NCBI RefSeq assembly: GCF_014646055.1
Contig: NZ_BMMS01000002.1
Coordinates: forward strand, 141,729 to 205,728
Origin: Wenjunlia tyrosinilytica
Lineage (GTDB): Bacteria > Actinomycetota > Actinomycetes > Streptomycetales > Streptomycetaceae
Direction of reading: 5' to 3'
DNA: 64,000 nucleotides
Within the stretch, counting starts at the first letter, position 1; each line of letters opens with the position of its first letter. The notes under the pieces are model-generated. The model did no database searches and was not told the DNA's origin. It worked only from the letters and a program-made list of their open reading frames with translations. This document shows positions 9,948 to 18,527 of this stretch, one piece after another. A program made the translations under genes and the position numbers.

Positions 9948-11225
9948 TCACCAGCGGGGACGCCCTCCTGTCCAGTCCGGGTCGACCACGCGCATCGCGG
10001 CGATGTCGTCACGGCGCCTGATTTCGCAGCGCAGGTACTGCTCGTGGAGCCGCCCGAGGGCGTCGCGGTCGATGGAGACACCGAGGCCGGGGCCCCGGGG
10101 GACGGTGACGGCTCCCCCGGAGATCTCCAGGACTCCGGGCTCGACGACCTCTTCGCGCTGCCACGGCGAGTGGGTGTCGCAGGCGTAGGTGAGGCCCGGA
10201 ACGGCCGCGGCGAGATGGGTCATGGCGGCGAGGCTGATGCCCAGATGGGTGTTGGAGTGCATGGACAGACCGAGGCCGAAGGTCCCGCAGACGGCCGCGA
10301 GGTGCTGGGTGGCGCGCAGACCGCCCCAGAAGTGATGGTCGGACAGCACGATCTTCACCGCTTGCCGCTCCACTGCCTCAGGGAGCTCTTCCATGCTGGT
10401 CACACACATATTGGTGGCCAGTGGGATGTCCGTCGAACGGGCGACCTCGGACATCCCGGCGATTCCACCCACGGGGTCCTCGAGGTATTCGAGCGTTCCG
10501 GTCAGGCGCTCGGCGACCTTGAGGGCGGTGGGGACGGTCCAGTTGGCGTTCGGGTCGATGCGCAGGGGGTGGCCCGGGAAGGCGTCGCGCAGCGCGAGGA
10601 TCGCGTCGGTCTCCTGGTCGGGCGGGAGGACACCGCCCTTGAGCTTGAGGGAGGTGAAGCCGTACCGCGCCACCATGCGGCGGGCCTGCTCGACGATTCC
10701 CTCGGGGCCGAGGGCCTCGCCCCAGTCGTCCTCGGGGTAGCCGGGGTCGATCGGGTGCTTCGCCCAGCGGTGGAACAGGTAGGCGGAGTACGGGACCCGG
10801 TCCCTGGCCCGCCCGCCGAGCAGGTCGACGACGGGCCGCCCGATCGCCTTGCCCTGCGCGTCCAGGCAGGGCACCTCGAACGCGGCCGCTGTCGCCGCCA
10901 CGGCCTTGGCGCGGCTGCCCGACCCGATCAGCGGGGTCAGCGCGTCGGGGCGGACGGCGCAGCCGAGGGCCTCGGTGACCCGGCGGTTGAGCTCGTTGAG
11001 GTCGAAGACGTCGAGTCCGGTCAGCGCCGGGGCCACCGCGGTCAGGCGCTCCAGCGTGGGGGCGTCGCCGTATGCCTCGCCGATCCCCGTGATACCGGAG
11101 TCGGTGTCCACCTCCACGATCGAGCGCAGGGCGAACGGCTCGTGCACTCCGACGGAGTTCAGCAGGGGCGGGTCCTGGACGGCTACGGGGGTGACGCGGA
11201 TGCCGGTGATCCTCAGGGCGGTCAT
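9948..11225 (-). CDS. gudD: Glucarate dehydratase family enzyme
   Basis: An enolase-superfamily enzyme of 425 residues that should dehydrate D-glucarate (or a close aldarate) to 5-dehydro-4-deoxy-D-glucarate. The active site appears complete: the catalytic lysine in LKLKGG, metal ligands in DPNANW, LEDP and LATNMCVT, and the catalytic histidine in SMHSNTHLGIS after SDHHFWGGL. It overlaps the upstream kdgD-like gene by four bases (ATGA), and that gene encodes the next pathway enzyme, which supports the assignment. Substrate could also be L-idarate or galactarate; neighbours do not decide this. Together with the ABC transporter it forms a sugar-acid uptake and breakdown operon. Confidence 0.9.
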   Translation of the reverse strand: MTALRITGIRVTPVAVQDPPLLNSVGVHEPFALRSIVEVDTDSGITGIGEAYGDAPTLERLTAVAPALTGLDVFDLNELNRRVTEALGCAVRPDALTPLIGSGSRAKAVAATAAAFEVPCLDAQGKAIGRPVVDLLGGRARDRVPYSAYLFHRWAKHPIDPGYPEDDWGEALGPEGIVEQARRMVARYGFTSLKLKGGVLPPDQETDAILALRDAFPGHPLRIDPNANWTVPTALKVAERLTGTLEYLEDPVGGIAGMSEVARSTDIPLATNMCVTSMEELPEAVERQAVKIVLSDHHFWGGLRATQHLAAVCGTFGLGLSMHSNTHLGISLAAMTHLAAAVPGLTYACDTHSPWQREEVVEPGVLEISGGAVTVPRGPGLGVSIDRDALGRLHEQYLRCEIRRRDDIAAMRVVDPDWTGGRPRW

Positions 11226-12184
11226 CGGGCCCCTCCGGTGCGAGCCTCGATGGCGTCGGCGATCGCGTGCCCGCGGTCCACGACCGCGGCGAGCTCCGCC
11301 AGGTGGGCCGGGGTGGGTTCGGCGAGCGGAGGGCGCACTTCGCCGACGTCGAGCCCGGCGCGGCGGACCTCGGCCTTGATCAACGAGACCGCGTAGCCCG
11401 AACCGCGCGTCCGCAGCTCGACCAGTGGCTGGTAGAAGCCGTCGAGGAGTTCGCGCGCGGTGGCGTCGTCGCCCGAGCGCAGCGCCCGGAAGAACGCCAG
11501 CGAGATCCGGGGCGCGAAGCAGAACACCGCCGAGGAGTACGCCTCGACGCCGATGCCCCGGTAGGCGAGTGCGGTCATCTCCGCGGTGGGCAGGCCGTTG
11601 ATGAACAGCAGCTCATTGCCGTCGGAGCGGATGGCGCCCATGATCCGCTGCATCAGATCGATGTCGCCGACGCCGTCCTTGAGACCCACGATCCTGGGGT
11701 GGCGGGCCAGTTCGACGGCGGTGGCGGGTGTGATGACCGCATTGTCACGCAGGTAGATGATCTGGTCGAGATCGGTGGCGTCGGCGAGGGTGAGGTAGTG
11801 GCGCAGCAGCCCCGCCTGCCCGGCCTGGACCAGGTACGGAGGGAGGACGAGCAGGCCGTCGGCTCCCGCCTCCTCCGCGGCGCGGACGAACTGGACGGCC
11901 AGCGCGGTGCCATGGCCCACCCCGGCGACCACCGGCACCCTGCCCGCGGCCTCCTCCACCGCGGCGGCGACGCAGGAGCGGTACTCGTCGAGGTCGAGGG
12001 CCGGGTACTCACCGGTGCCGCAGGCGGCGAAGACGGCTGCGGGTCCGTCGCCGACACGTTGTCGGACATGTTCTCGATAAACGCCCAGGTTCAGCGTGCC
12101 CTTGGCGTCGAAGGCCGTCACGGGGAAGAAGAGAATTCCGTCGAGCCGGTCGGCGATTCTCTCGGCGTTCGGTGCGAGAGCCAT
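11222..12184 (-). CDS. kdgD: 5-dehydro-4-deoxyglucarate dehydratase
   Basis: A DapA-superfamily (beta/alpha)8 barrel of 320 residues that converts 5-dehydro-4-deoxyglucarate to 2,5-dioxopentanoate (alpha-ketoglutarate semialdehyde) with loss of water and CO2. The Schiff-base lysine is in IVGLKDGVGD and the helper tyrosine in QIIYLRDN; the N-terminus LFFPVTAFDAKG and the substrate loop ACGTGEYPAL are typical of this subfamily and not of dihydrodipicolinate synthase. It overlaps the glucarate dehydratase gene by ATGA. The semialdehyde dehydrogenase needed to reach alpha-ketoglutarate is not in this window. Confidence 0.92.
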   Translation of the reverse strand: MALAPNAERIADRLDGILFFPVTAFDAKGTLNLGVYREHVRQRVGDGPAAVFAACGTGEYPALDLDEYRSCVAAAVEEAAGRVPVVAGVGHGTALAVQFVRAAEEAGADGLLVLPPYLVQAGQAGLLRHYLTLADATDLDQIIYLRDNAVITPATAVELARHPRIVGLKDGVGDIDLMQRIMGAIRSDGNELLFINGLPTAEMTALAYRGIGVEAYSSAVFCFAPRISLAFFRALRSGDDATARELLDGFYQPLVELRTRGSGYAVSLIKAEVRRAGLDVGEVRPPLAEPTPAHLAELAAVVDRGHAIADAIEARTGGAR

Positions 12185-12273
12185 GGGTCAGATGTCCTGT
12201 TCGTGAGAGGAGGTCGGCCCTTGAGTCGGCGGACGGGGCCCTTGAGGCAGCGGCACGGCCCTCGAGGGGCGGG

Positions 12274-13149
12274 TCAGCCCTTCAGGGAGCCGGTCAGCAG
12301 CCCGCGTTCGAAGAGCCGCTGGAGGAGCAGGTAGACGACGACGCTGGGCACCATCAGCATCAGCGAGGCTGCCATGCGCACGCCCACGCCCTGTTCCTGG
12401 CTCGCCGACAGGCTGGTGACGACGAGGGTGAGGGTGTGCATGTCCGGGGACTGGGCTACGAGCAGGGGCAGCAGGTACTGGTCCCAGATCATGAGGAAGC
12501 CGAAGACGGCCGAGGTGCCGAGCGCGGGGCGGCACAGGGGCAGGATGACACGGAAGAAGATCACGAGGTCCCCCGCTCCGTCGACCCTCGCCGACTCCTC
12601 CAGCTCCACCGGGATGGTCTTCATGAAACCGGTCAGGACGTAGATCGGCAGTGCCCAGCCGACGACGGGAAGGATGAGCCCCGAGTAGGAGTTGAGCAGG
12701 TCGCCTCCGCCCAGTGGGTCCGGGACCTTGCCCAGCACCAGGTAGAGGGGGATGGCGATGACCTCCTCCGGCATCATCATCGTCGCCAGCACGGCGAGCA
12801 TCACCAGCGCCCGGCCGCGGAACTTCTTGCGGGCCAGGGCGTAGGCGGCGAACGCGCTGACGGTGACCTGGAGGAACAGCCCGACCCCGGTCACGATCGC
12901 CGAGTTCGCCAGGCCGCGCCCGACACCGAAGTGGAAGGCGGTCCGCAGGTTGCCGAACGTGAAGTGGCGCGGGAGCAGGGCCACCTGGCCGAGCTTGAGG
13001 GGGACACCGCTGAAGACGGTGGCCACCATCGTCCACAGGGGCACGACGAACACGAGGACCACCAGGGCGTACAGCAGCACGCGCACGCCGCCGCGAAGCC
13101 ACCGGCGGTTCGGCATCCGAAGCCCCAGGGCCGTGGTCGGAACGCTCAC
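12274..13149 (-). CDS. Carbohydrate ABC transporter permease (MalG type)
   Basis: A 291-residue inner-membrane permease of the CUT1 family, with about six transmembrane segments. The cytoplasmic EAA loop, which docks the ATPase, reads EESARVDGAGDLVIFFRVILPLCRPAL. It starts with a GTG at 13149 that overlaps the stop of the first permease (GTGA). No ATPase gene is in the operon, so the transporter probably uses the shared MsiK-type ATPase that serves many Streptomyces sugar importers (established for the genus, inferred here). The gap of 89 bp to kdgD contains imperfect GGCCCTTGAGG repeats. Confidence 0.92.
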   Translation of the reverse strand: MSVPTTALGLRMPNRRWLRGGVRVLLYALVVLVFVVPLWTMVATVFSGVPLKLGQVALLPRHFTFGNLRTAFHFGVGRGLANSAIVTGVGLFLQVTVSAFAAYALARKKFRGRALVMLAVLATMMMPEEVIAIPLYLVLGKVPDPLGGGDLLNSYSGLILPVVGWALPIYVLTGFMKTIPVELEESARVDGAGDLVIFFRVILPLCRPALGTSAVFGFLMIWDQYLLPLLVAQSPDMHTLTLVVTSLSASQEQGVGVRMAASLMLMVPSVVVYLLLQRLFERGLLTGSLKG

Positions 13150-14123
13150 GCGGCCTCCTTCCGGTTGCGCCACCACAGGGTCAGGCAGGTGAGCAGGACG
13201 GTGACGAGGAAGAGCACGGTGGAGACCGCCGACGCCGTCCCCAGGTCGTTGTTCTGGATGCCCTCCTTGTAGACGTAGGTCACGATGGACTCGGTCGAGC
13301 CCGCGGGACCGCCGCCGGTCAGGACGTAGATCTCGGTGAAGACGCGCAGGCCGCGGATGAGGCCGAGGGTCAGCACGATGGTGGTCACGGGGCTGAGGGC
13401 GGGGATGGTGACATGCCGCAGCCTCTGCCAGGCTCCTGCCCCGTCCAGGGCCGCCGCCTCGTACAGCTGTCGGTCGATCCCGGCCAGGCCCGCCACGAAG
13501 ATCACCATGTCGTACGGGGCGCTCTTCCACACCTGGACGAGCATCACCGAGGCGAGCGAGGAGTCCGGGTCGGACAGGAACGGCATGGGACCGAGGCCGA
13601 GGTGGCCCAGCAGGGAGTTCAGCGAGCCGTACTCTCCGGGGAAGAGCAGGGTGCTCCACAGCTCCGCGACGGCGACCATGGCGGTGACGACGGGCAGGAA
13701 CGCCGCCGTCCGCAGCAGGCGCACATGCCGGGCTGGGCCCTCGAGGAGGAGGGCGAGGCCGAAGCCGAGCAGGGCCGAGGCGACGACGGTCGCACCCGCG
13801 TCGATCACGGTGTGCCAGAGGGCCGAGCGCAGCAGGTCGTCGTGGAAGGCGGCGGTGAAGTTGTCCCAGCCGGTCCAGCGGTTGCCCAGGTAGGGGCGGA
13901 CCTCGAAGAAGCTGAGGTACATGCCCCAGATGGTGGGCCAGAACTTGAAGACGCCGAACAGGGCCAGGACGGGGGCGAGGAACAGCCAGGGGACGGCGAT
14001 CCGGCGCAGTGGGGGGCGCGGGCGGGTGCGGGCGGGTGGGCGGTGGCCCGGGCCTCCCGCAGGACCGGCGTTCGCGCGGGCGGTGCCGGAGGAGCCCTTG
14101 GGCGCCTTGGTGATCGATGCCAT
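13146..14123 (-). CDS. Carbohydrate ABC transporter permease (MalF type)
   Basis: A 325-residue inner-membrane permease of the CUT1 family and partner of the following MalG-type gene. A Pro/Arg-rich cytoplasmic N-terminus of about 40 residues precedes six transmembrane segments; the EAA loop reads YEAAALDGAGAWQRLRHVTIPALSP. It starts three bases after the stop of the binding-protein gene and overlaps the next permease by four bases, so all three are one transcript. Confidence 0.92.
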   Translation of the reverse strand: MASITKAPKGSSGTARANAGPAGGPGHRPPARTRPRPPLRRIAVPWLFLAPVLALFGVFKFWPTIWGMYLSFFEVRPYLGNRWTGWDNFTAAFHDDLLRSALWHTVIDAGATVVASALLGFGLALLLEGPARHVRLLRTAAFLPVVTAMVAVAELWSTLLFPGEYGSLNSLLGHLGLGPMPFLSDPDSSLASVMLVQVWKSAPYDMVIFVAGLAGIDRQLYEAAALDGAGAWQRLRHVTIPALSPVTTIVLTLGLIRGLRVFTEIYVLTGGGPAGSTESIVTYVYKEGIQNNDLGTASAVSTVLFLVTVLLTCLTLWWRNRKEAA

Positions 14124-14126
14124 CCG

Positions 14127-15470
14127 CTAACCGGCTATGCCCTGCTTGCCGAGCAGTTCACGGAACCGGCCGTCGAGGGCGGACAGCGCCTTCTTGGAGT
14201 CGCCGCAGCCGGAGACGAGCTTGTTCAGGGCCTCGGCGGCGGCGGTGCGGTAGGCCTGCCAGTCCGGGACGTTGACCGGCTCGTAGTGGGCGTTGTCGTC
14301 GTAGACCTGCTGGGCGACCTTCCAGCGGGGGTCACCCGCCCTGGTGCTCGCGGTGTCCACGTCCTGGTTGACCGGCAGGCGCACGATCGTGGCGGCCTTG
14401 ACCCCGGTCATACCGGTCGTCTGGGCCTTGGCCGAGATCATGTACTCGGCGAACTTCTTGAAGTCGGCGGCCCGCTTGGAGCCGGCCATGGAGTAGATGG
14501 AGGTGCCCTCGGCGAGGGCGGCGCCGCCCTGGGGGCCGGCGGGCGGGGCGACGGCGGTGTACTTGCCCTTGACCTCGGTGGCGTCGGAGACGGCGTAGGC
14601 GTAGGGGCCGGTGAGGTACATCCCGGCGACACCGGTCTGGAACGCCTTGTTGGAGTCGTTGGTGACGTGGTTGAGGGCGCCGGGCTGGACGGCCTTGTCC
14701 TCGCAGAACAGCCCCTTGTAGAAGTCGGCCGCCTCGACCGCCTCGGGTGAGGCGACGGCGGAGGTGTACGCGCCGCTGCCCGTGGGCTTGAGGAAGTCGC
14801 CGCCCGCCTCGAACAGGAAGCTCGACCAGTTCCAGGCGATGTAGCCGCGCTGGGTGGAGCCGGGCACGGCGAGGCCGTAGGTGTCGTTCTTGCCGTTGCC
14901 GTCGGGGTCGCGGGTGGTGAACGCCCTGGCCACGTTCTCCAGGTCGTCCCAGGTCTTCGGCGCCGGCATCCCGACCTTCTTGAGCCAGTCGGTGCGCACC
15001 AGGAGGACATTGGCCTGGGCGGAGAACGGCACACCGTAGGTCCTGCCCTCGATGTCCTGGACGGACTTCCAGGCGACGGCGCCGACCTTGTCCCGCCCGG
15101 TGATCGACGACTTGTCGACCTCGGTGATGATGCCCTGCTTCTTCATCGCCCCGAGCTGGGCGGCGTCGTTGATCACGACGTCGGGCAGGTCATGGGCGGC
15201 GGCCGCGGCGTTGAGCTTGGTCTCGAAGTCGGTGAGGGTCATGAACAGGTCGACCTTGACGCCGGTCCTGGCGGTGAAGCCCGCGAAGACCTTCCGGTAG
15301 GCGGTGGCCGAGTCGTCGGCGCCGCGCACCCAGACCTTCAGCGGGCCCGAGGCCCTGCCACCGCCGCCGGAGTCGTCACCGCAGGCGGCCGACCCGAGCA
15401 AGGCGGTCGCCAGTGCCGCGGCCACGGCCGCCGTCCGCTGTGCGCGCCCAAGGCGTCCGTGATCCCCCAT
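14127..15470 (-). CDS. Sugar-binding lipoprotein of an ABC importer
   Basis: A 447-residue extracellular solute-binding protein of family 1. The lipoprotein signal ends in LLGSAACG, so the mature protein is anchored by a lipidated cysteine near residue 30, followed by a Gly-rich linker. The fold segments LKVWVRG, DVVINDAAQLG, GVPFSAQANVLLVRTDWL and EGTSIYSMAGSKRA are typical. It is the first gene of the operon and has its own likely promoter (15537-15565). Its ligand is unknown; operon context suggests a uronate- or aldarate-containing sugar. Confidence 0.92.
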   Translation of the reverse strand: MGDHGRLGRAQRTAAVAAALATALLGSAACGDDSGGGGRASGPLKVWVRGADDSATAYRKVFAGFTARTGVKVDLFMTLTDFETKLNAAAAAHDLPDVVINDAAQLGAMKKQGIITEVDKSSITGRDKVGAVAWKSVQDIEGRTYGVPFSAQANVLLVRTDWLKKVGMPAPKTWDDLENVARAFTTRDPDGNGKNDTYGLAVPGSTQRGYIAWNWSSFLFEAGGDFLKPTGSGAYTSAVASPEAVEAADFYKGLFCEDKAVQPGALNHVTNDSNKAFQTGVAGMYLTGPYAYAVSDATEVKGKYTAVAPPAGPQGGAALAEGTSIYSMAGSKRAADFKKFAEYMISAKAQTTGMTGVKAATIVRLPVNQDVDTASTRAGDPRWKVAQQVYDDNAHYEPVNVPDWQAYRTAAAEALNKLVSGCGDSKKALSALDGRFRELLGKQGIAG

Positions 15471-15494
15471 CGGCCTCTCCGTCCCTCAAAGTTC

Positions 15495-15510
15495 GTTCAT
15501 GGTTAGGAAC
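15495..15510. promoter_or_regulatory. Candidate operator GTTC-N8-GAAC (sugar-acid operon side)
   Basis: GTTCATGGTTAGGAAC is a 16-bp palindrome with 4-bp arms just downstream of the predicted start of the minus-strand transcript. It shares GTTCATG and GGAAC with the palindrome at 15659-15678, upstream of the divergent lyase-like gene. The binding protein is unknown; no regulator gene is adjacent. Confidence 0.5.
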
Positions 15511-15519
15511 ATCGTCCAC

Positions 15520-15529
15520 GTTCGGGAAC
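15520..15529. promoter_or_regulatory. Shorter palindrome GTTC-GG-GAAC
   Basis: A 10-bp palindrome with the same GTTC/GAAC arms as its neighbours, lying at the predicted transcription start of the minus-strand operon. Confidence 0.35.
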
Positions 15530-15536
15530 AGCCGTG

Positions 15537-15565
15537 ACCCTAGGGGCCACCTGCGGTCAGGTCAA
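15537..15565 (-). promoter_or_regulatory. Promoter of the sugar-acid operon
   Basis: On the minus strand, TTGACC (15565-15560), a 17-bp spacer and TAGGGT (15542-15537) form a sigma-70-type promoter. It would start transcription near 15530 and is followed by the GTTC/GAAC palindromes. Confidence 0.55.
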
Positions 15566-15594
15566 GGGGATGGACAGAGTTCAAGCAGCCCCCC

Positions 15595-15624
15595 TTGACG
15601 GCCCATCAGGGGCGGCCGTAGCTT
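15595..15624 (+). promoter_or_regulatory. Promoter of the secreted beta-helix protein
   Basis: TTGACG (15595-15600), an 18-bp spacer and TAGCTT (15619-15624) lie about 80 bp upstream of the start codon. The palindrome at 15659-15678 falls inside the predicted leader. Confidence 0.5.
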
Positions 15625-15658
15625 CACTGCCCGCCAGCTTCGTTCAGGATGTTGGCCT

Positions 15659-15678
15659 GTGTTCATGTAGCGGAACAC
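15659..15678. promoter_or_regulatory. Candidate operator GTGTTC-N8-GAACAC
   Basis: A palindrome with perfect 6-bp arms in the leader of the beta-helix protein gene. It shares GTTCATG and GGAAC with the site at 15495-15510, which suggests one regulator for both divergent transcripts. Confidence 0.55.
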
Positions 15679-15705
15679 CGCTCAACGGCGAAAGGTCACC
15701 CGCCC

Positions 15706-16674
15706 ATGCGGAAAACAACACCGCTCCTCACATCCGTAGCCACGGCAGCCGCGGCGCTGATCACGGTAGGGCTCCTCGCACCCCAGGCAAGCGCGGCCAC
15801 GACGATCGATGTGAGCACCGCGGCGCAGCTCAAGAGCGCGCTCACCAACGCCAACCCCGGCGACACCATCCGGCTCGCCGACGGCACCTACAGCGGCAAC
15901 TTCAAGACCACCAGGGCCGGCACCTCCGGCTCACCGATCACCCTCACCGGCTCGGCGAAGGCCGTGCTCACGGCGGGCGGCGGCTACGGGCTCCACCTCA
16001 ACGGGGCGAGCTACTGGCGCGTCAAGGGCATCACGGTGACCGGCGGTCAGAAGGGCATCATGCTCGACTCCGCCGTCGGCGTCGTCATCGACGGTGTCAC
16101 CGTCCACGGCCTCGACATGGAGGGCGTCCACTTCCGCAAGAGCAGCCGCGACGGTGTCATCAAGAACTCGAGGATCTACGACACCGGCAGGGACGACAGC
16201 GGCATGGGCGAGGGCGTGTACGTCGGCAGCGCCGGGGGCCTGTCCGACAAGAGCGACCGGGTGCAGATCCTCGACAACGTCATCGGGCCGAACGTCGGCG
16301 GAGAGGCCGTCGACCTCAAGGAGGGCACCCGCGGCGGCCGCGTCGCCGGGAACTCCTTCGACGGCAAGGGCCTGACCGGCAACAACTACGACGACAGCTG
16401 GGTCGACGTCAAGGGCAACGACTACGTCATCGAGAACAACACCGGCAAGAACACGACGAACAACGGGTACGAGACCCACACCCAGCAGTCCGGCTGGGGC
16501 TGCGGCACCGTCTTCCGCGGCAACAAGTCGGACCTGAACGGCGCCACCGGTCAGGGCCGCTACGCGTTCAACATCACCAACTACAACGCCTCGTCGTGCA
16601 AGGTCAGCATCGACCGGAGCAACACCGTCACCGGAGGCCGCGCACTGGCCAACCCGGGCATCCCGATCGGGTAG
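15706..16674 (+). CDS. Secreted right-handed beta-helix polysaccharide lyase-like protein
   Basis: A 322-residue exported protein with a Sec signal peptide (about residues 1-30, ending ASA) and a parallel beta-helix domain. The N-terminal pattern (aaqLKSALTNANPGDTIRLADGTYSG, then SGSPITLTG) is that of pectate/chondroitin/alginate lyase-type helices, and later coils carry repeats such as ENNTGKNTTNNGYETHTQ. Two cysteines near the end (GWGCGT, SSCK) probably form a disulfide. It is divergent from a sugar-acid import operon and shares a predicted operator with it, so I infer it releases uronate-containing oligosaccharides from a polymer. The exact substrate cannot be read. Start chosen at ATG 15706, after GAAAGG. 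Confidence 0.85.
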   Translation: MRKTTPLLTSVATAAAALITVGLLAPQASAATTIDVSTAAQLKSALTNANPGDTIRLADGTYSGNFKTTRAGTSGSPITLTGSAKAVLTAGGGYGLHLNGASYWRVKGITVTGGQKGIMLDSAVGVVIDGVTVHGLDMEGVHFRKSSRDGVIKNSRIYDTGRDDSGMGEGVYVGSAGGLSDKSDRVQILDNVIGPNVGGEAVDLKEGTRGGRVAGNSFDGKGLTGNNYDDSWVDVKGNDYVIENNTGKNTTNNGYETHTQQSGWGCGTVFRGNKSDLNGATGQGRYAFNITNYNASSCKVSIDRSNTVTGGRALANPGIPIG

Positions 16675-16738
16675 CACTCCCCTGCGGCCATGCGGTCGGA
16701 CACCGCGGAAACACTCCGGCAGACGCGCTCGCGGAACG

Positions 16739-16776
16739 CCGCAGGGCCCGCTCCCTCTCGGGTGCGGGCCCTGCGG
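16739..16776. terminator. Bidirectional hairpin between lyase-like gene and rpsA
   Basis: A perfect 13-bp stem (16739-16751 and 16764-16776) with a 12-nt loop lies between two convergent genes. Confidence 0.8.
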
Positions 16777-16817
16777 TTCAGCTACTCAGCCGGCCGCCGA
16801 AGCGGTCCGCCGGGGGT

Positions 16818-18311
16818 TCAGCTCTGGCCACCGGCCAGCTTCTCACGGAGCGCGGCGAGCGCCTCGTCCGAAGCCAGGGCGCCGGAGGTGTCCTCCGAGG
16901 CCGAGGAGTACGAACCGCCGCCACCGGCACCGGCCGGAGCCGGGGCGCCGGCCTCGGCCGCGGCCTCGGCATCGGCCTCGCGGGCCTTGGTGACCTGCGC
17001 CTGGTGCTGCTCGAAGCGCTGCTGCGCCTCGGCGTACTGGCGCTCCCACTCCTCGCGCTGCTTTTCGTAACCGGGCAGCCAGTCGTTGGCCTCCGGGTCG
17101 AAGCCCTCGGGGTAGATGTAATTGCCCTGGTCGTCGTAGGACGCGGCCATGCCGTACAGGGTCGGGTCGAACTCGACCGCCGACGGGTCGGCACCGAAGG
17201 CCTCGTTGGCCTGCTTCAGCGAGAGGCTGATGCGGCGGCGCTCGAGGTCGATGTCGATGACCTTGACGAAGATCTCGTCGTTGACCTGGACGACCTGCTC
17301 CGGGATCTCCACGTGGCGCTCGGCCAGCTCGGAGATGTGGACCAGGCCCTCGATGCCCTCGTCGACGCGGACGAACGCACCGAACGGAACGAGCTTGGTG
17401 ACCTTACCCGGGACGACCTGGCCGATCTGGTGGGTCCGGGCGAACTGCTGCCACGGGTCCTCCTGGGTCGCCTTCAGCGACAGGGAGACGCGCTCGCGGT
17501 CCATGTCGACGTCCAGGACCTCGACCGTGACCTCCTGGCCGACCTCGACAACCTCGGACGGGTGGTCGATGTGCTTCCAGGACAGCTCGGAGACGTGCAC
17601 CAGACCGTCGACGCCGCCGAGGTCGACGAACGCACCGAAGTTGACGATCGAGGAGACGACGCCGGAGCGCACCTGCCCCTTCTGGAGGGTGGTGAGGAAG
17701 GTCTGGCGGACCTCGCTCTGGGTCTGCTCCAGCCACGCACGGCGGGACAGGACCACGTTGTTGCGGTTCTTGTCCAGCTCGATGATCTTGGCCTCGAGCT
17801 CCTTGCCCACATAGGGCTGGAGGTCACGCACACGGCGCATCTCGACCAGCGAGGCCGGGAGGAAGCCGCGGAGGCCGATGTCGAGGATGAGACCACCCTT
17901 GACGACCTCGATGACGGTACCGGTGACGATCCCGTCCTCTTCCTTGATCTTCTCGATCGTGCCCCAGGCACGCTCGTACTGAGCGCGCTTCTTGGACAGG
18001 ATCAGACGGCCTTCCTTGTCCTCCTTCTGGAGAACGAGGGCCTCGATCTCATCACCGACGGCGACGACCTCGTTGGGGTCGACGTCGTGCTTGATGGAGA
18101 GCTCGCGGGAAGGGATGACGCCTTCGGTCTTGTAACCGATGTCGAGCAGGACCTCGTCCCGGTCGACCTTCACGATGACGCCGTCGACGATGTCGCCGTC
18201 GTTGAAGTACTTGATCGTCTCGTCGATCGCGGCGAGGAAGGCTTCCTCGGAACCGATGTCGTTGACCGCCACCTGCGGGGTGGTTCGGGTTGCCTCGGTG
18301 CTGCTCGTCAT
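16818..18311 (-). CDS. rpsA: 30S ribosomal protein S1
   Basis: S1 binds mRNA on the 30S subunit and helps initiation on structured messages. The 497-residue protein has four S1 (OB-fold) domains, at about residues 36-105, 122-187, 208-276 and 293-362, with the typical GAFVDLGGVDGLVHVSEL and GAFVRVDEGIEGLVHISEL cores in the last two. This is the short actinobacterial form, compared with six domains in Escherichia coli. Residues 370-497 are an acidic, Ala/Glu/Gln-rich tail ending in a helical segment. ATG at 18311 follows a GGAG site. A canonical promoter lies about 220 bp upstream, leaving a long leader. Confidence 0.97.
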   Translation of the reverse strand: MTSSTEATRTTPQVAVNDIGSEEAFLAAIDETIKYFNDGDIVDGVIVKVDRDEVLLDIGYKTEGVIPSRELSIKHDVDPNEVVAVGDEIEALVLQKEDKEGRLILSKKRAQYERAWGTIEKIKEEDGIVTGTVIEVVKGGLILDIGLRGFLPASLVEMRRVRDLQPYVGKELEAKIIELDKNRNNVVLSRRAWLEQTQSEVRQTFLTTLQKGQVRSGVVSSIVNFGAFVDLGGVDGLVHVSELSWKHIDHPSEVVEVGQEVTVEVLDVDMDRERVSLSLKATQEDPWQQFARTHQIGQVVPGKVTKLVPFGAFVRVDEGIEGLVHISELAERHVEIPEQVVQVNDEIFVKVIDIDLERRRISLSLKQANEAFGADPSAVEFDPTLYGMAASYDDQGNYIYPEGFDPEANDWLPGYEKQREEWERQYAEAQQRFEQHQAQVTKAREADAEAAAEAGAPAPAGAGGGGSYSSASEDTSGALASDEALAALREKLAGGQS

Positions 18312-18527
18312 GTGGGAAAGGGCTCCGGTACGGACAGAAAGTCGTAGGTACTGCTACGCCGAAAGCCGGTGTCGCACTGCCGAAGCCGGACAGCTTTGGG
18401 GACGAACGATCCGGAAAATCCGAAAATCGTGGAAATCCGAAAATCGCCCCGACAAACCGAGAGGTCTACAACAGATGCGAGCGCAGCCTGCTCCGTCTGA
18501 GGTGCGCAGGCTCGCAGCGCAACTTGT
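18312..18527 (-). promoter_or_regulatory. Long 5' leader of rpsA
   Basis: About 210 nt separate the predicted transcription start (about 18521) from the rpsA start codon. The leader holds a direct repeat of AAATCCGAAAATCG (about 18414-18445), unusually AT-rich for this genome, and an imperfect hairpin around 18475-18520 using AGCCTG/CAGGCT. In other bacteria S1 represses its own translation through leader structure; whether that happens here is inference. Confidence 0.4.
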
